A DNA stretch of 64,000 nt from Alphaproteobacteria bacterium (GTDB taxonomy: Bacteria > Pseudomonadota > Alphaproteobacteria > Rhizobiales > Methyloligellaceae): positions 60,750-124,749 of the forward strand of contig VGDX01000008.1 in NCBI GenBank assembly GCA_016869535.1, read 5' to 3'. Under the pieces are notes generated by a model, which did no database searches, was not told the origin of the DNA, and was given only the letters and a program-made list of their open reading frames with translations. Position 1 is the first letter of the stretch, and every line of letters starts with the position of its first letter. The position numbers and the translations under genes are program-made. Of the stretch, positions 43,687 through 53,350 are shown in pieces.

Positions 43687-44652
43687 CTAAGCCGCTCCGG
43701 CCACGATGGGTGTAGGTTTCATCAGGAAATCTTCCTGGATCTGTGACCCAAGCGCATTATTGCTGCTGATGAAGTCCGTCAGGAATTCGTGCAGACCGCC
43801 GCCGAATATCTTGTCGATACGGCCGTAGCGCAGACGGGCATAGGTTTGGCCGGCAATACTGCGGCATTCGAGCTGCTTCTTGCCGGATAGTTCGTTGAGT
43901 GCGCCGATCAGCACCTCGTAGCAATGATGCAGTGAGCGGGGCATGTCGGCGCGTAGAATGAGCAATTCGGCGATGCGCCAGGGATAGACCGTGTCGTGAT
44001 AGACGCGGCGATAGGCGCGGAAAGCACCGACCGAACGCAATAGCGCCCCCCATTGATAATAATCGACATAGCCGCCGACCTGCTCGGTCTCGGGCAGGAG
44101 CACATGATATTTTACATCGAGGATGCGCGCGGTGTTGTCGGCGCGCTCGATGAAAGTACCGAGCCTGATGAAGCGGAAGGCGTCGTCATGCAGCATGGTG
44201 CCAAACACCACGCCACGGAAGAGGTGCGAGCGCTCTTTCACCCAGTCGAAAAAGTCGCGGTAACCCCAGCGCTTCAGTCCCTCATAATCGAGATTTTGCA
44301 CTTGCAGCCAGGTCGCGTTGAGGCTTTCCCAGGCCTCGCTGGAAATGGCCGAGCGCTGGGCACGGGCATTTTCGCGCGCCTGGCGGATGAGCGAGCAGAT
44401 TGATCCGGCGTTCTCCCGCTCGAGCGCCACGTAGCGGATGATGGTCTCGTGACTGAGCTCATTGTAGAGCTCGTGGAAGCGCCCGTCGCCTGGCGCGATC
44501 GCCAGGATCGGCTCGAAATGCAGCGCCTGCTTGTCGAGCGTCGAAGGTAGCAGCGACATGCGGAAGCTCACATCGAGCATGCGCGCGGTATTCTCCGCCC
44601 GCTCCATGCTGCGGGCCATCCAGAACAGGTTTTCGGCGGTGCGGCTCAGCAT
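43687..44652 (-). CDS. Alpha-E domain protein of the ATP-grasp/Anbu operon
   Basis: A 321-residue all-helical protein of the alpha-E family. It begins MLSRTAENLFWMARSMERAEN and contains VWFGTM-like conserved parts: SHLFRGVVFGTMLHDDAFRFIRLGTFIERADNTARILD, split over residues 140-180. The family always occurs with a circularly permuted ATP-grasp gene and is predicted to help peptide-bond formation or substrate binding; no activity has been settled to my knowledge. The ATG at 44652 lies 2 bases after the ATP-grasp stop. The frame is open upstream inside the ATP-grasp gene. Confidence 0.92.
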   Translation of the reverse strand: MLSRTAENLFWMARSMERAENTARMLDVSFRMSLLPSTLDKQALHFEPILAIAPGDGRFHELYNELSHETIIRYVALERENAGSICSLIRQARENARAQRSAISSEAWESLNATWLQVQNLDYEGLKRWGYRDFFDWVKERSHLFRGVVFGTMLHDDAFRFIRLGTFIERADNTARILDVKYHVLLPETEQVGGYVDYYQWGALLRSVGAFRAYRRVYHDTVYPWRIAELLILRADMPRSLHHCYEVLIGALNELSGKKQLECRSIAGQTYARLRYGRIDKIFGGGLHEFLTDFISSNNALGSQIQEDFLMKPTPIVAGAA

Positions 44653-44654
44653 GG

Positions 44655-46118
44655 CTATCTTTCCAGCACCCAAGTATCTTTCGTGCCGCCGCCTTGACTC
44701 GAATTGACGACGAGCGAGCCTTCCCGCAGCGCCACGCGCGTAAGTCCACCGGGAATGACACTCGTCTCCCGACCCGACAGAACGAAGGGCCTGAGATCGA
44801 CGTGGCGCGAGACGATCTCGCGCCCGCAAAGCGTTGGCGCGGTGGAGAGCGCGAGGGTCGGCTGGGCGATATAATTCCCCGGATCCTGCATGACACGCAT
44901 TTTATAGGCTTCACGCTCTTCCGCCGTGGAGGCAGGACCTATCAGCATGCCGTAGCCGCCTGAGCCGTGTACTTCCTTGACGACCAGATTGTGCAGATTG
45001 TTGAACACGTGCTCCCTCTGCTTCGGATCGCGCAACATGTAAGTGTGCACATTGTTCAAGATGGCGTGCTCGCCGAGATAGAACTCGATCATGCGCGGCA
45101 CGTAGACATACATCGCTTTGTCGTCCGCAACGCCGGTGCCGAGCGCATTGGCGAGCGCCACGCGGCCCGAACGCACCACCGAGAGCAGACCTGGCACGGC
45201 GAGAACGGAATCCGGGCGGAAGGCAAGCGGGTCCATGAATTCGTCGTCCACCCGGCGATAGATGACATCGACTTTCACCGGGCCTTCGGTGGTGCGCATC
45301 CACACATAACCGTCGCGCACGAACAGATCGCCGCCTTCGACCAGCTCGACGCCCATCTGCTCGGCAAGGAACACATGCTCGAAATAGGCGCTATTGTAAC
45401 GGCCGGGGGTAAGCAGCACGACGACCGGATCGTCGGCGCCGCCCGGCGCCACGGCACGCAGATTTTCGAGCAGCCGCTCCGGGTAATTGCCGACCGGCGC
45501 GATGCTTTGCCCGGCGAACGCATCGGGGAACAGCCGCATCATGATCTCGCGGTTCTCAAGCACATAAGACACGCCGGACGGTGTGCGGATATTGTCTTCC
45601 AGCACGAAGAAATCGCGCTCGCCGGTGCGGATGAGATCGACGCCGGCGATATGGGCGTAGACGTTGCGCGGCGGCTCGATGCCGAACATTTCGGGACGGA
45701 AAGCCGGATTGAGCAGGACGAAATCCTGCGGCACGAGGCCAGCCTTGATGATCTCCTGGTCGTGATAGATGTCGTAGAGGAAGGTATTGATCGCTTTGAC
45801 CCGCTGGATGCAGCCCCGCTCGATCAGATCCCATTCGGAACGTTCGAGGATGCGGGGAATGAGGTCGAAGGGGATCAGCCGCTCGGTCGAGCTACCCTCG
45901 GTATAGACGGCGAAGGTGATGCCGAGGCGGCGGAACAGCTCCTCGGCGGCGTTTTGCTTGGTTACCAGGGAGTCGATGGATAAATCGTCGAGAAAGCGAC
46001 CAAGTCCGGCGTAAGTTCGGCGTATTTCGCCGTCGGACGCGCGCATTTCATCGAAGAATTTTCCGGGAATCGTCGGCGTAGGACCGGCCTGTCCGGCCTC
46101 GGAAGCGGCCCTAGCCAT
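44655..46118 (-). CDS. Circularly permuted ATP-grasp enzyme
   Basis: A 487-residue protein of the circularly permuted ATP-grasp group (older DUF404/DUF407). Typical segments are FAVYTEGSSTERLIPFDLIPRI, QRVKAINTFLYDIYHDQEI, FFVLEDNIRTPSGVSYVLENRE, LLTPGRYNSAYFEHVFLA, VDVIYRRVDDEFMDPLAF and VADDKAMYVYVPRMIEFYL. ATP-grasp enzymes of this kind are predicted to ligate amino acids or peptides through acyl-phosphate intermediates. I chose the ATG at 46118, with GAGAA upstream, over the TTG at 46142. It is the first gene of the set and is divergent from marC. Confidence 0.92.
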   Translation of the reverse strand: MARAASEAGQAGPTPTIPGKFFDEMRASDGEIRRTYAGLGRFLDDLSIDSLVTKQNAAEELFRRLGITFAVYTEGSSTERLIPFDLIPRILERSEWDLIERGCIQRVKAINTFLYDIYHDQEIIKAGLVPQDFVLLNPAFRPEMFGIEPPRNVYAHIAGVDLIRTGERDFFVLEDNIRTPSGVSYVLENREIMMRLFPDAFAGQSIAPVGNYPERLLENLRAVAPGGADDPVVVLLTPGRYNSAYFEHVFLAEQMGVELVEGGDLFVRDGYVWMRTTEGPVKVDVIYRRVDDEFMDPLAFRPDSVLAVPGLLSVVRSGRVALANALGTGVADDKAMYVYVPRMIEFYLGEHAILNNVHTYMLRDPKQREHVFNNLHNLVVKEVHGSGGYGMLIGPASTAEEREAYKMRVMQDPGNYIAQPTLALSTAPTLCGREIVSRHVDLRPFVLSGRETSVIPGGLTRVALREGSLVVNSSQGGGTKDTWVLER

Positions 46119-46303
46119 CAATTTCTCGGCACTTTGCGGCAAGCGCGCCCGTCCCGGTTCTCTAAAAAACGACCCTCGACGGCCCGCCTCGACACGCTTC
46201 CTCGGAAGACTTTGTTCTTAGCCCCATATTATGTTGATGGCGTCTAAGTGAGCAACACCCTTAGTCGCCTATTTTTCGATCAGTATAGGGCCTTGCCCGA
46301 ACA

Positions 46304-46960
46304 ATGATGAATTCGGCCATGCTGGAGACCGCTCTCACCGCCTTCACCACTTTCTTCGCCGTCATTGGGCCCATCGACACCGCGGTGCTGCTTGCCTCGC
46401 TCACGCCTAACATGACACGGGCCGAGCGGCGGTCCATTGCGGTCAAGGCCGTCCTGATCGCCACGATCATTATCCTTCTGTTCGCATTGTTTGGAGGCCC
46501 GGTTCTCCGTCAGCTCGGCGTTTCGCTCGCGGCCTTGCAGGTGGCGGGCGGCATTATCCTGTTGATGATCGCGCTTGAGATGACGCTGTCGAAGCGCGGG
46601 TCAGCGGCTTCACTCTCGCCAATGGAAAGCGTGGAGGCTGAAGACAAGGCCGAACGTCATGCCGAACTCGCAGTCTTTCCCCTGGCCACACCGCTGCTCG
46701 CCGGCCCCGGTGCCATGACCAGCGCCATCGTGCTCGCCGCCGGAACCGGAGGTAATCCTGCGTTGATGGCTGCCGTGGTCGGCGCCATTCTCGGCGTTAT
46801 GGCCATCACTTTAGCGCTGATGCTCGTGGCGCAAGAGCTGCATCAGGTGATCGGCATAACGGCGCGCAAGGCGATTGTGCGGGTATTCGGCGTGCTGCTC
46901 GCCGCTCTTGCGGTGCAATCCATTTTCAATGGTCTTGCCGGAGCCAAGATCTTCGGCTGA
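46304..46960 (+). CDS. MarC family integral membrane protein
   Basis: A 218-residue inner-membrane protein with six hydrophobic segments. The family signature is seen in TTFFAVIGPIDTAVLLASLTP near the N-terminus and in the repeat-like second half (FPLATPLLAGPGAMTSAIVLAAG). The function of MarC proteins is not established; the old link to multiple antibiotic resistance was withdrawn. It is divergent from the ATP-grasp operon and its stop is 1 base from the convergent RND gene stop. Confidence 0.9.
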   Translation: MMNSAMLETALTAFTTFFAVIGPIDTAVLLASLTPNMTRAERRSIAVKAVLIATIIILLFALFGGPVLRQLGVSLAALQVAGGIILLMIALEMTLSKRGSAASLSPMESVEAEDKAERHAELAVFPLATPLLAGPGAMTSAIVLAAGTGGNPALMAAVVGAILGVMAITLALMLVAQELHQVIGITARKAIVRVFGVLLAALAVQSIFNGLAGAKIFG

Positions 46961-46961
46961 G

Positions 46962-49900
46962 TTACTCGGCGGGTGCGGGACGCGGCTTCTCATGCGCGCG
47001 GGGCTTCGGTGAGAATTTGCGCACCACCACGTAGAACACCGGGGTGAAAATTAGTCCAAATGCGGTGACGCCGAGCATGCCGAAGAACACCGCCGTACCC
47101 AGCGACTGGCGCATTTCTGCGCCTGCGCCCGTGGCGATCACCAGCGGCACGACGCCAAGGATGAAGGCAAAGGAAGTCATCAGGATCGGGCGCAGGCGGA
47201 CACGGGCGGCCTCGGCTGCCGCCTGGAAGCGATCCTCGCCGCGCTCTTCGTTCTGACGCGCGAATTCCACGATCAGGATCGCGTTCTTGGCGGCAAGGCC
47301 GATCAGCACCACGAAACCGATCTGACCCAATATGTTCACGTCCATGCCGCGCAAAAGCAAGCCGCTCACGGCGGCGAGCAGACACATGGGCACGATCAAA
47401 ATGACGGCGAGCGGCAGCGCCCAGCTCTCATATTGCGCGGCGAGCAGCAGGAACACGAACACGACGGAGGCGAGGAAAACGTAGATCGCCGTATTGCCGG
47501 CCTGCTTCTCCTGGTAAGCAAGTTCGGTCCATTGGAAGGCATAGCCTTCAGGCAGGAGTTTCTGAGCGATCGCTTCCATAGCGGCAAGCCCATAGCCAGT
47601 CGAATAGCCAGGAAGGGTCCCACCTTGCACCGCCGCCGCTGAGAACAGATTAAAGTGCTCGACACGGTAAGGCCCGGTAATGTCGCGGAACGAAGCGACC
47701 GAGCCGAGCGGGACCATCTCACCGTTGGCATTGCGCGTCTTGAGCTGCGAAATGGCATGGAGATCCTGCCGGAATTGCCCGTCGGCCTGTGCCGTCACCC
47801 GATAGGTGCGGCCGAGGAAATTAAAGTCGTTGACGTATTGCGAACCGACAAAGACCTCGAGCGTCTGAAATATATTGTCGGGATTGATGCCCAGCATCTC
47901 GGCACGTACGCGGTCGATGTCGGCGTAGATTTTCGGCGTGCGCGTGTTGAAGGTGGTGAACACGCCGGTCAGTCCCGGGGTCTGATTGGCAGCTCCGACG
48001 ATCGACATGGCTACTTCTTCGAGCTGGGAAAGATCGCCGCCGCGCGTATCCTGCACCTCCATTTTGAAGCCGCCCGTTGTACCGATGCCGCGTACCGGAG
48101 GCGGCGACACACTGATGACGAATCCCTCTTGAATCGCGGCAAATTGCTTGTTGAGCGCCGCCATGATGGCGTTGGCGCTTTGCCCCAATTTGGCGCGCTC
48201 TCCGAAGGGATCGAGCGGCGTGAAGACCACCGCCGAATTGGGCGCGGTAGTGAAAGTTGCGCCGTCCAGACCGACAATGGGCACGGCGTGAGCGATACCT
48301 GGCGTATTGAGCACGATATCCGTGACTTTTTTCGCCACCTCGTCGGTACGCGCAAGCGATGCACCCGGCGGCAATTGCACGATATTGATCAGATAGCCGA
48401 GATCCTGTTGCGGGATAAAACCGGTTGGTGCCGCCCGGAACTGGACGACCGTCAAACCAATCAGGCCTGCATAGATCAGGAGCATGATCGTTGAGATGCG
48501 CACGAGTTTCGCGGTAGCTGCCCCATAACGGGACGACACCCAATCGAAGCCGCGGTTGAAGCCCCTGAAGAAGCCGAGGATCGCCCGCGTGAAAATATTC
48601 CCGCCCTGGTGATGTGGATTATGCGGTTTGAACAACAGCGCGCACAACGCCGGACTCAAAGTCAGGGACACGATGAGCGAAATCACAGTGGCGGTAGCGA
48701 TGGTTACGGCGAATTGGCGGAAGAACTGACCGATAATTCCTCCTAGGAATACAGAGGGGATGAACACTGCAGTGAGCACCAAAGCGATGGCGACCAGTGC
48801 GCCGCCAACCTCCTCCATAGTCCGGTAGGCGGCTTCGCGTGGCGACATGCCTTCCCGGATATTGCGCTCTACATTCTCCACCACGACGATGGCGTCATCG
48901 ACTACGATGCCAATGGCAAGCACCAGGCCAAATAAAGAAAGGTTGTTGAGTGAATAGCCGAGTGCTGCGAGCACCGCGAACGTGCCGATCAGCGAAACCG
49001 GGATCGCCACGATCGGTACAACTGAGGCCCGCCAGGTCTGAAGGAAGAGAATGATCACGATCACCACGAGAATCACGGCCTCGAAGATGGTCTCGATCAC
49101 GGCCTCGACGGATTGGGAGATAAACTCGGTCGGGTTGTATACGATGGTGTAGGCGAGTCCCGCCGGAAAGGATTTCGACAGCTCCGCCATGGCCGCCTTG
49201 ACCTGATCCGCCGTCTGAAGCGCGTTTGATCCAGGACGCTGAAAGATACCCAAGGGAATAGCCACCTTGTCATTAAGATAGCCGTTGCGATTGTAATCAG
49301 CTGCGCCAAGCTCGACGCGGGCGACATCGTTGACCCGTACAACGCGGCCATCCCCCTCGGACTTCACGATAATGTTGCCGAAGGCCTGAGGATCGACGAG
49401 GCGTCCTTGCGTCTCGACATTGAACTGGAACGCGCCGGGTTGCGGCACTGGAGGCTGATTGATGACCCCAGCGGCGACCTGCACATTTTGGCCGCGCAAT
49501 GCGGTAAGCACGTCGCCGGCCGTGAGATCGCGTACCGCAAGCTTCTCCGGATTGAGCCAGATGCGCATCGAGTAGTCGCGGGCGCCGAAAATGGTGACGT
49601 TGCCGACACCATCGATGCGTGAGAGCACGTCTCTGACGTGCAGGGTCGCGTAGTTGGAAATGTACAGCAGGTCGCGCGTATCGTCGGGTGAGTACAGATG
49701 GATGACCATCATGAGATCGGGCGACTGCTTGGTCACCGTCACGCCGAGCGCGCGGACCTCCTCGGGGAGGCGCGGCAAGGCGATCGATACCCGGTTTTGC
49801 ACCAGCACCTGCGCCGTATCGAGATCCGTGCCGAGCTTGAAGGTGACGACAAGCGACATGGCTCCGTCGCTGGTCGATTGCGACGTCATATAGAGCATGT

Positions 49901-50126
49901 CGTCAACGCCGTTGACTTCCTGCTCGATCGGCGTGGCCACCGTCTTGGCGACGATTTCGGCCGAAGCACCAGGATATTGGGCCGTAACCTGTACCGACGG
50001 CGGCGCGATCTCAGGGTATTGCGCGATTGGCAGGCTGAAATAAGCCACGGCGCCGATTAGCGTGATGAGGATGGAAATGACAGCCGCGAAAATCGGCCGG
50101 TCGATGAAGAAGTGGGAGAAGTTCAT
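46962..50126 (-). CDS. RND multidrug efflux permease (AcrB/HAE1 family)
   Basis: A 1054-residue inner-membrane proton/drug antiporter. It has the 12-segment RND layout with two large periplasmic loops. Hallmarks are MNFSHFFIDRPIFAAVISI at the N-terminus, the proton-relay pair in GIVVDDAIVVVENVERN, and GLAAKNAILIVEFARQN in the second half. It ends in a short Pro/Arg/Lys tail. It overlaps the adaptor stop by 4 bases, so both subunits are cotranslated. No outer-membrane channel gene lies beside it. Confidence 0.96.
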   Translation of the reverse strand: MNFSHFFIDRPIFAAVISILITLIGAVAYFSLPIAQYPEIAPPSVQVTAQYPGASAEIVAKTVATPIEQEVNGVDDMLYMTSQSTSDGAMSLVVTFKLGTDLDTAQVLVQNRVSIALPRLPEEVRALGVTVTKQSPDLMMVIHLYSPDDTRDLLYISNYATLHVRDVLSRIDGVGNVTIFGARDYSMRIWLNPEKLAVRDLTAGDVLTALRGQNVQVAAGVINQPPVPQPGAFQFNVETQGRLVDPQAFGNIIVKSEGDGRVVRVNDVARVELGAADYNRNGYLNDKVAIPLGIFQRPGSNALQTADQVKAAMAELSKSFPAGLAYTIVYNPTEFISQSVEAVIETIFEAVILVVIVIILFLQTWRASVVPIVAIPVSLIGTFAVLAALGYSLNNLSLFGLVLAIGIVVDDAIVVVENVERNIREGMSPREAAYRTMEEVGGALVAIALVLTAVFIPSVFLGGIIGQFFRQFAVTIATATVISLIVSLTLSPALCALLFKPHNPHHQGGNIFTRAILGFFRGFNRGFDWVSSRYGAATAKLVRISTIMLLIYAGLIGLTVVQFRAAPTGFIPQQDLGYLINIVQLPPGASLARTDEVAKKVTDIVLNTPGIAHAVPIVGLDGATFTTAPNSAVVFTPLDPFGERAKLGQSANAIMAALNKQFAAIQEGFVISVSPPPVRGIGTTGGFKMEVQDTRGGDLSQLEEVAMSIVGAANQTPGLTGVFTTFNTRTPKIYADIDRVRAEMLGINPDNIFQTLEVFVGSQYVNDFNFLGRTYRVTAQADGQFRQDLHAISQLKTRNANGEMVPLGSVASFRDITGPYRVEHFNLFSAAAVQGGTLPGYSTGYGLAAMEAIAQKLLPEGYAFQWTELAYQEKQAGNTAIYVFLASVVFVFLLLAAQYESWALPLAVILIVPMCLLAAVSGLLLRGMDVNILGQIGFVVLIGLAAKNAILIVEFARQNEERGEDRFQAAAEAARVRLRPILMTSFAFILGVVPLVIATGAGAEMRQSLGTAVFFGMLGVTAFGLIFTPVFYVVVRKFSPKPRAHEKPRPAPAE

Positions 50127-51418
50127 TGACCGTTAGCGCCGGACGGTAGGGGCGGAGACTGGATCGTGCCTTGCTCAGGGGTGACTTTCTGCCCTGGTCG
50201 CGCTCGCAAAAGACCGTTGATGATCACTTCGTCTGTAGGCGCGATGCCGCTCTCAACGATCCGCAAATTGTCGTCAGTCACGGGCCCAAGTTCGACCGGT
50301 TTCGGCACCACGGTGCCGTCAGGCCCCACGGTGAACAGCAGTTTCATCGATTGATCGGTCACCACCGCCGCGTCAGGGACGAGAATGGTTGGGCGATCTT
50401 GCGACATCGGCACGCGCACGCGGCCAAATTGGCCGGGAGTGATGAACAGGTCCGGGTTGTCGAAAGAGGCCCGAACACGAATGGTGCCAGAAGATCGGTC
50501 ATACTGGTTGTCGACGAAATCGATAGTGCCTTTGAGAGACCAGGTCTTCTCGTCCATCAACTGGCCCTGCACTTCTATGGCGTTATCGCGCGGCGACTTT
50601 ATCTCGCCTCTCTGCACCAGGCGTTTATAGGCCATGCCGTCGCCTTCGCTGACATTGAACATGAGCCAGATCGGATCGAGCGAGACAATGGTTGTGAGCA
50701 GCGTGGTCGCTCCCGTACCGCCCATGACGAGATTGCCGATACTCACTTCGTGCCGGCCAACCCGGCCCGAAACAGGCGCCGAAACATGGGTGTAATCTAG
50801 ATTGAGCTGCGCTTGGTCGACCGAGGCGATGGCATTGTCTCTCGAGGCAGTGGCGCTCGTAACCTCCGCAACCCGCTGGTCATAAGTCTCCTTGCTGGCG
50901 AAATCGTTTTTGCGCAGTTCCGCCGTGCGTTGCAATTGCAATTCAGCCAGCTGGAGCTGAGCTTCGGTCTGGGTGAGTTGCGCCTTGGCCTGGGCGAGCG
51001 CGATCTCATAAGGGCGAGGCTCGATGACAAAGAGAAGATCGCCCTTCTTCACCAGCTGACCGTCGGTAAAGTTGATCGATTCGAGATAACCGCTGACGCG
51101 CGCGCGGATCTCCACCGATTCCCGCGCCTCGAACTGGCCGGTGAAATCGGTCCATGTGCGCATTTCCTTGACCAAGGGGTTGGCCACGGTGACGGTGGGA
51201 GGCGGTGGTGCCGCGGGGGCTACCTGCTCTTCCTTCCAGAACCCCCAATATTGATAGAGAAGAGCGCCGGCGGCGATCAGTGCCAGTAGCAGAAGAAGAT
51301 TGCCCCAGCGCCGCTTTGGACGAGGCTCCGTCTCGTAGGATGGCGCGCGCACGGGAGCTTCCGGCTCCCTCAGCGCCGTCACGTCATCCGCATCGTCTTC
51401 GGTGGTTCTTTTTTGCAT
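50123..51418 (-). CDS. RND efflux periplasmic adaptor (AcrA family)
   Basis: A 431-residue membrane-fusion protein linking the RND permease to an outer-membrane channel. A single hydrophobic anchor (LLLLLALIAAGALLYQYWGFW, residues about 40-60) is preceded by an unusually long charged cytoplasmic segment. The lipoyl/barrel-sandwich halves (VSGYLESINFTDGQLVKKGDLLF and DYTHVSAPVSGRVGRHEVSIGNLV) flank a helical hairpin. The ATG at 51418 is chosen over a TTG at 51463. No TolC-type gene or TetR regulator is adjacent. Confidence 0.92.
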   Translation of the reverse strand: MQKRTTEDDADDVTALREPEAPVRAPSYETEPRPKRRWGNLLLLLALIAAGALLYQYWGFWKEEQVAPAAPPPPTVTVANPLVKEMRTWTDFTGQFEARESVEIRARVSGYLESINFTDGQLVKKGDLLFVIEPRPYEIALAQAKAQLTQTEAQLQLAELQLQRTAELRKNDFASKETYDQRVAEVTSATASRDNAIASVDQAQLNLDYTHVSAPVSGRVGRHEVSIGNLVMGGTGATTLLTTIVSLDPIWLMFNVSEGDGMAYKRLVQRGEIKSPRDNAIEVQGQLMDEKTWSLKGTIDFVDNQYDRSSGTIRVRASFDNPDLFITPGQFGRVRVPMSQDRPTILVPDAAVVTDQSMKLLFTVGPDGTVVPKPVELGPVTDDNLRIVESGIAPTDEVIINGLLRARPGQKVTPEQGTIQSPPLPSGANGQ

Positions 51419-51655
51419 CCTGGCCACATCTTGGAACGGGGGCTTTACCCATCTGTGGCGCAAACCCGCTCAATGCAAGACTCGCCATGTCCGCACGCTA
51501 CCGCAAAGCCGACCCTAAACACAGTGGGTACAGGCCGCGCTCGCCTAGACGTCGATTTAACTCAGCCAGCTGTTAGGGGAATTCTTCTTGTGACTTGTTT
51601 TGGCCGAAATATTCGATTAAATGACTAGACATTATAGCTTTTTCCATCCTGGGCG

Positions 51656-52132
51656 ATGATCTCACAAAAGGCCAGATATGCGCTCCGAGCGCTCATCGCG
51701 TTGTCGCGCGCCAATAACTCCATGATGATCGCGCAGATCGCCGAGGAACAGCAGATTCCACGTAAATTTCTCGAACAAATCCTTCTCGACCTGAAGCATA
51801 ACGGCATCGTGGCGAGCCGCCGCGGCAGGTTAGGCGGCTATGGGCTGCTGATGCCTCCCGATCAGATCACTTTTGGGCGCGTTCTCCGGATCGTCGATGG
51901 GCCTGTCGCCCCTCTTCCATGCCTGAGCAGAATTGCCTATCGGCGCTGTACCGACTGCAAGACAGAGGCAAACTGCGAGATCAGACGCGTCTTCGCCCGG
52001 GTCGCTGAAGCCGTGAGAGACGTTCTCGACCGGACCACGATTGCTGATGCCATAGGCAATGGTTGGCCTGAGATCGCGGGTGCAGAAAAAAACGCCGAAA
52101 AAGAAAAGAAATCCGTCCCCCTGCAGGCCTAA
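51656..52132 (+). CDS. Rrf2 family transcriptional regulator with a cysteine cluster
   Basis: A 158-residue winged-helix regulator. The DNA-binding half is typical Rrf2 (KARYALRALIALSRAN, IPRKFLEQILLDLKHNGIVASRRGRLGGYGL). The sensor region has four cysteines, C89, C98, C101 and C107, in CLSRIAYRRCTDCKTEANC; the last three resemble the Fe-S ligand spacing of IscR/NsrR-type members but are not identical. It lies directly upstream of the sulfate transporter genes on the same strand, so control of sulfur uptake is the likely role. It is divergent from the RND adaptor (about 240 bases apart). Confidence 0.88.
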   Translation: MISQKARYALRALIALSRANNSMMIAQIAEEQQIPRKFLEQILLDLKHNGIVASRRGRLGGYGLLMPPDQITFGRVLRIVDGPVAPLPCLSRIAYRRCTDCKTEANCEIRRVFARVAEAVRDVLDRTTIADAIGNGWPEIAGAEKNAEKEKKSVPLQA

Positions 52133-52258
52133 GCACGGACCACGCGACTCCGGCGCACGATCACCACGAAACAATTTTCTCCGTCCCATTGGTTTACGCG
52201 AACAGGCGTTTTGGTCCCCGTGAAACTATGGTAAGGATGCGTCTTGTAAAACACTACT

Positions 52259-52273
52259 TATTAGATAGAGTTT
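52259..52273 (+). promoter_or_regulatory. Upstream element of the sulfate transporter, shared with the porin gene
   Basis: TATTAGATAGAGTTT lies 27 bases before the sulfate-binding-protein ATG. A 15-base match with 2 differences is found at 56430-56444 before the porin gene. In both places a CTTG..A box begins 16 bases upstream of the block, so the spacing is conserved too. Confidence 0.45.
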
Positions 52274-52300
52274 TGGGGTTGCATAAAGGAGATCGCAGCT

Positions 52301-53326
52301 ATGACGACACTTCGAAGCACCCTTGCCGCCGGCGCGGTGTTCATCGCCACTTCATTCGCAACGAGCGCCTTGCTTGCAGACAGTACCCTGCTCAACGTTT
52401 CCTACGACCCCACCCGCGAGCTCTACAAGGAATTCAACGAAGCCTTCGCCAAGGATTGGAAGGCCAAGACCGGCGAAGACATCAGGATCGAACAGTCTCA
52501 TGGAGGCTCGGGCAAGCAGGCCCGCGCCGTCATCGACGGCCTGCAGGCCGATGTGCTGACTCTGGCACTCGAGGGCGATATCGATCAGGTGGCCAAGGCC
52601 GGTCTGCTCGAATCGAAGTGGAAGAGCCGGCTCCCCGAAGCTTCTTCACCCTATACCTCGACCATCGTTTTCCTGGTCCGCAAAGGTAACCCGAAAGGTC
52701 TCAAGGATTGGGATGACCTGACCAAGGACGGTGTCGCGGTGATCACGCCGAACCCGAAGACGTCAGGCGGCGCGCAATGGAATTATCTGGCAGCCTGGGC
52801 CTTCGCCGACGACAAGTTCGGACACGACGAGGAGAAGAACAAGGAATTCGTCAAGAACCTCTACCAGAACGTACCCGTGCTCGACACCGGCGCACGCGGC
52901 TCAACGCAGACCTTCGTTCAGCGTGGTATTGGCGACGTTTTGCTTGCTTGGGAGAATGAGGCCTTCTTGGCTCTCAAGGAGCTTGGTCCCGACAAGTTCG
53001 ACATCGTCGTTCCTCCCCAGTCCATCCGGGCGGAACCGGCCGTGGCCTTGGTCGACAAGGTGGTCGATGCCCGAGGAACGCGCAATCAGGCGCAGGCTTA
53101 TCTCGAATTCCTCTACACGCCGGAAGGCCAGAATCTCATTGCCAAGCACTACTACCGCCCCTCTGAGCCGGACAAGGTTGATCCGAAGCGGCTGGCACAG
53201 TTCCCCGATGTGAAGCTCGTAACCATTCGCGATCCGATTTTCGGGGGTTGGACAAAGGTTCGCGAGAAGCATTTCGCTGACGGCGCGCTCTTCGACCAGA
53301 TCTATCAACCGAAGTCCACGAACTAA
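52301..53326 (+). CDS. sbp: Sulfate ABC transporter, periplasmic binding protein
   Basis: A 341-residue periplasmic protein that binds sulfate or thiosulfate. Signal peptide 1-26. Family segments are [50 protein letters not shown] and [19 protein letters not shown], which include the loops that hold the sulfate oxygens. AAAGGAG lies 9 bases before the ATG. It heads the sbp-cysT-cysW-cysA operon. Whether thiosulfate is also bound (CysP-like) cannot be told. Confidence 0.95.
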   Translation: MTTLRSTLAAGAVFIATSFATSALLADSTLLNVSYDPTRELYKEFNEAFAKDWKAKTGEDIRIEQSHGGSGKQARAVIDGLQADVLTLALEGDIDQVAKAGLLESKWKSRLPEASSPYTSTIVFLVRKGNPKGLKDWDDLTKDGVAVITPNPKTSGGAQWNYLAAWAFADDKFGHDEEKNKEFVKNLYQNVPVLDTGARGSTQTFVQRGIGDVLLAWENEAFLALKELGPDKFDIVVPPQSIRAEPAVALVDKVVDARGTRNQAQAYLEFLYTPEGQNLIAKHYYRPSEPDKVDPKRLAQFPDVKLVTIRDPIFGGWTKVREKHFADGALFDQIYQPKSTN

Positions 53327-53350
53327 CAGGAAAGAAGGGGGAAAACGCGA

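Noticed and set aside
44967..45983. Plus-strand frame of 338 codons opposite the ATP-grasp gene
   Set aside because: Antisense shadow; codon use and composition are not those of a protein.
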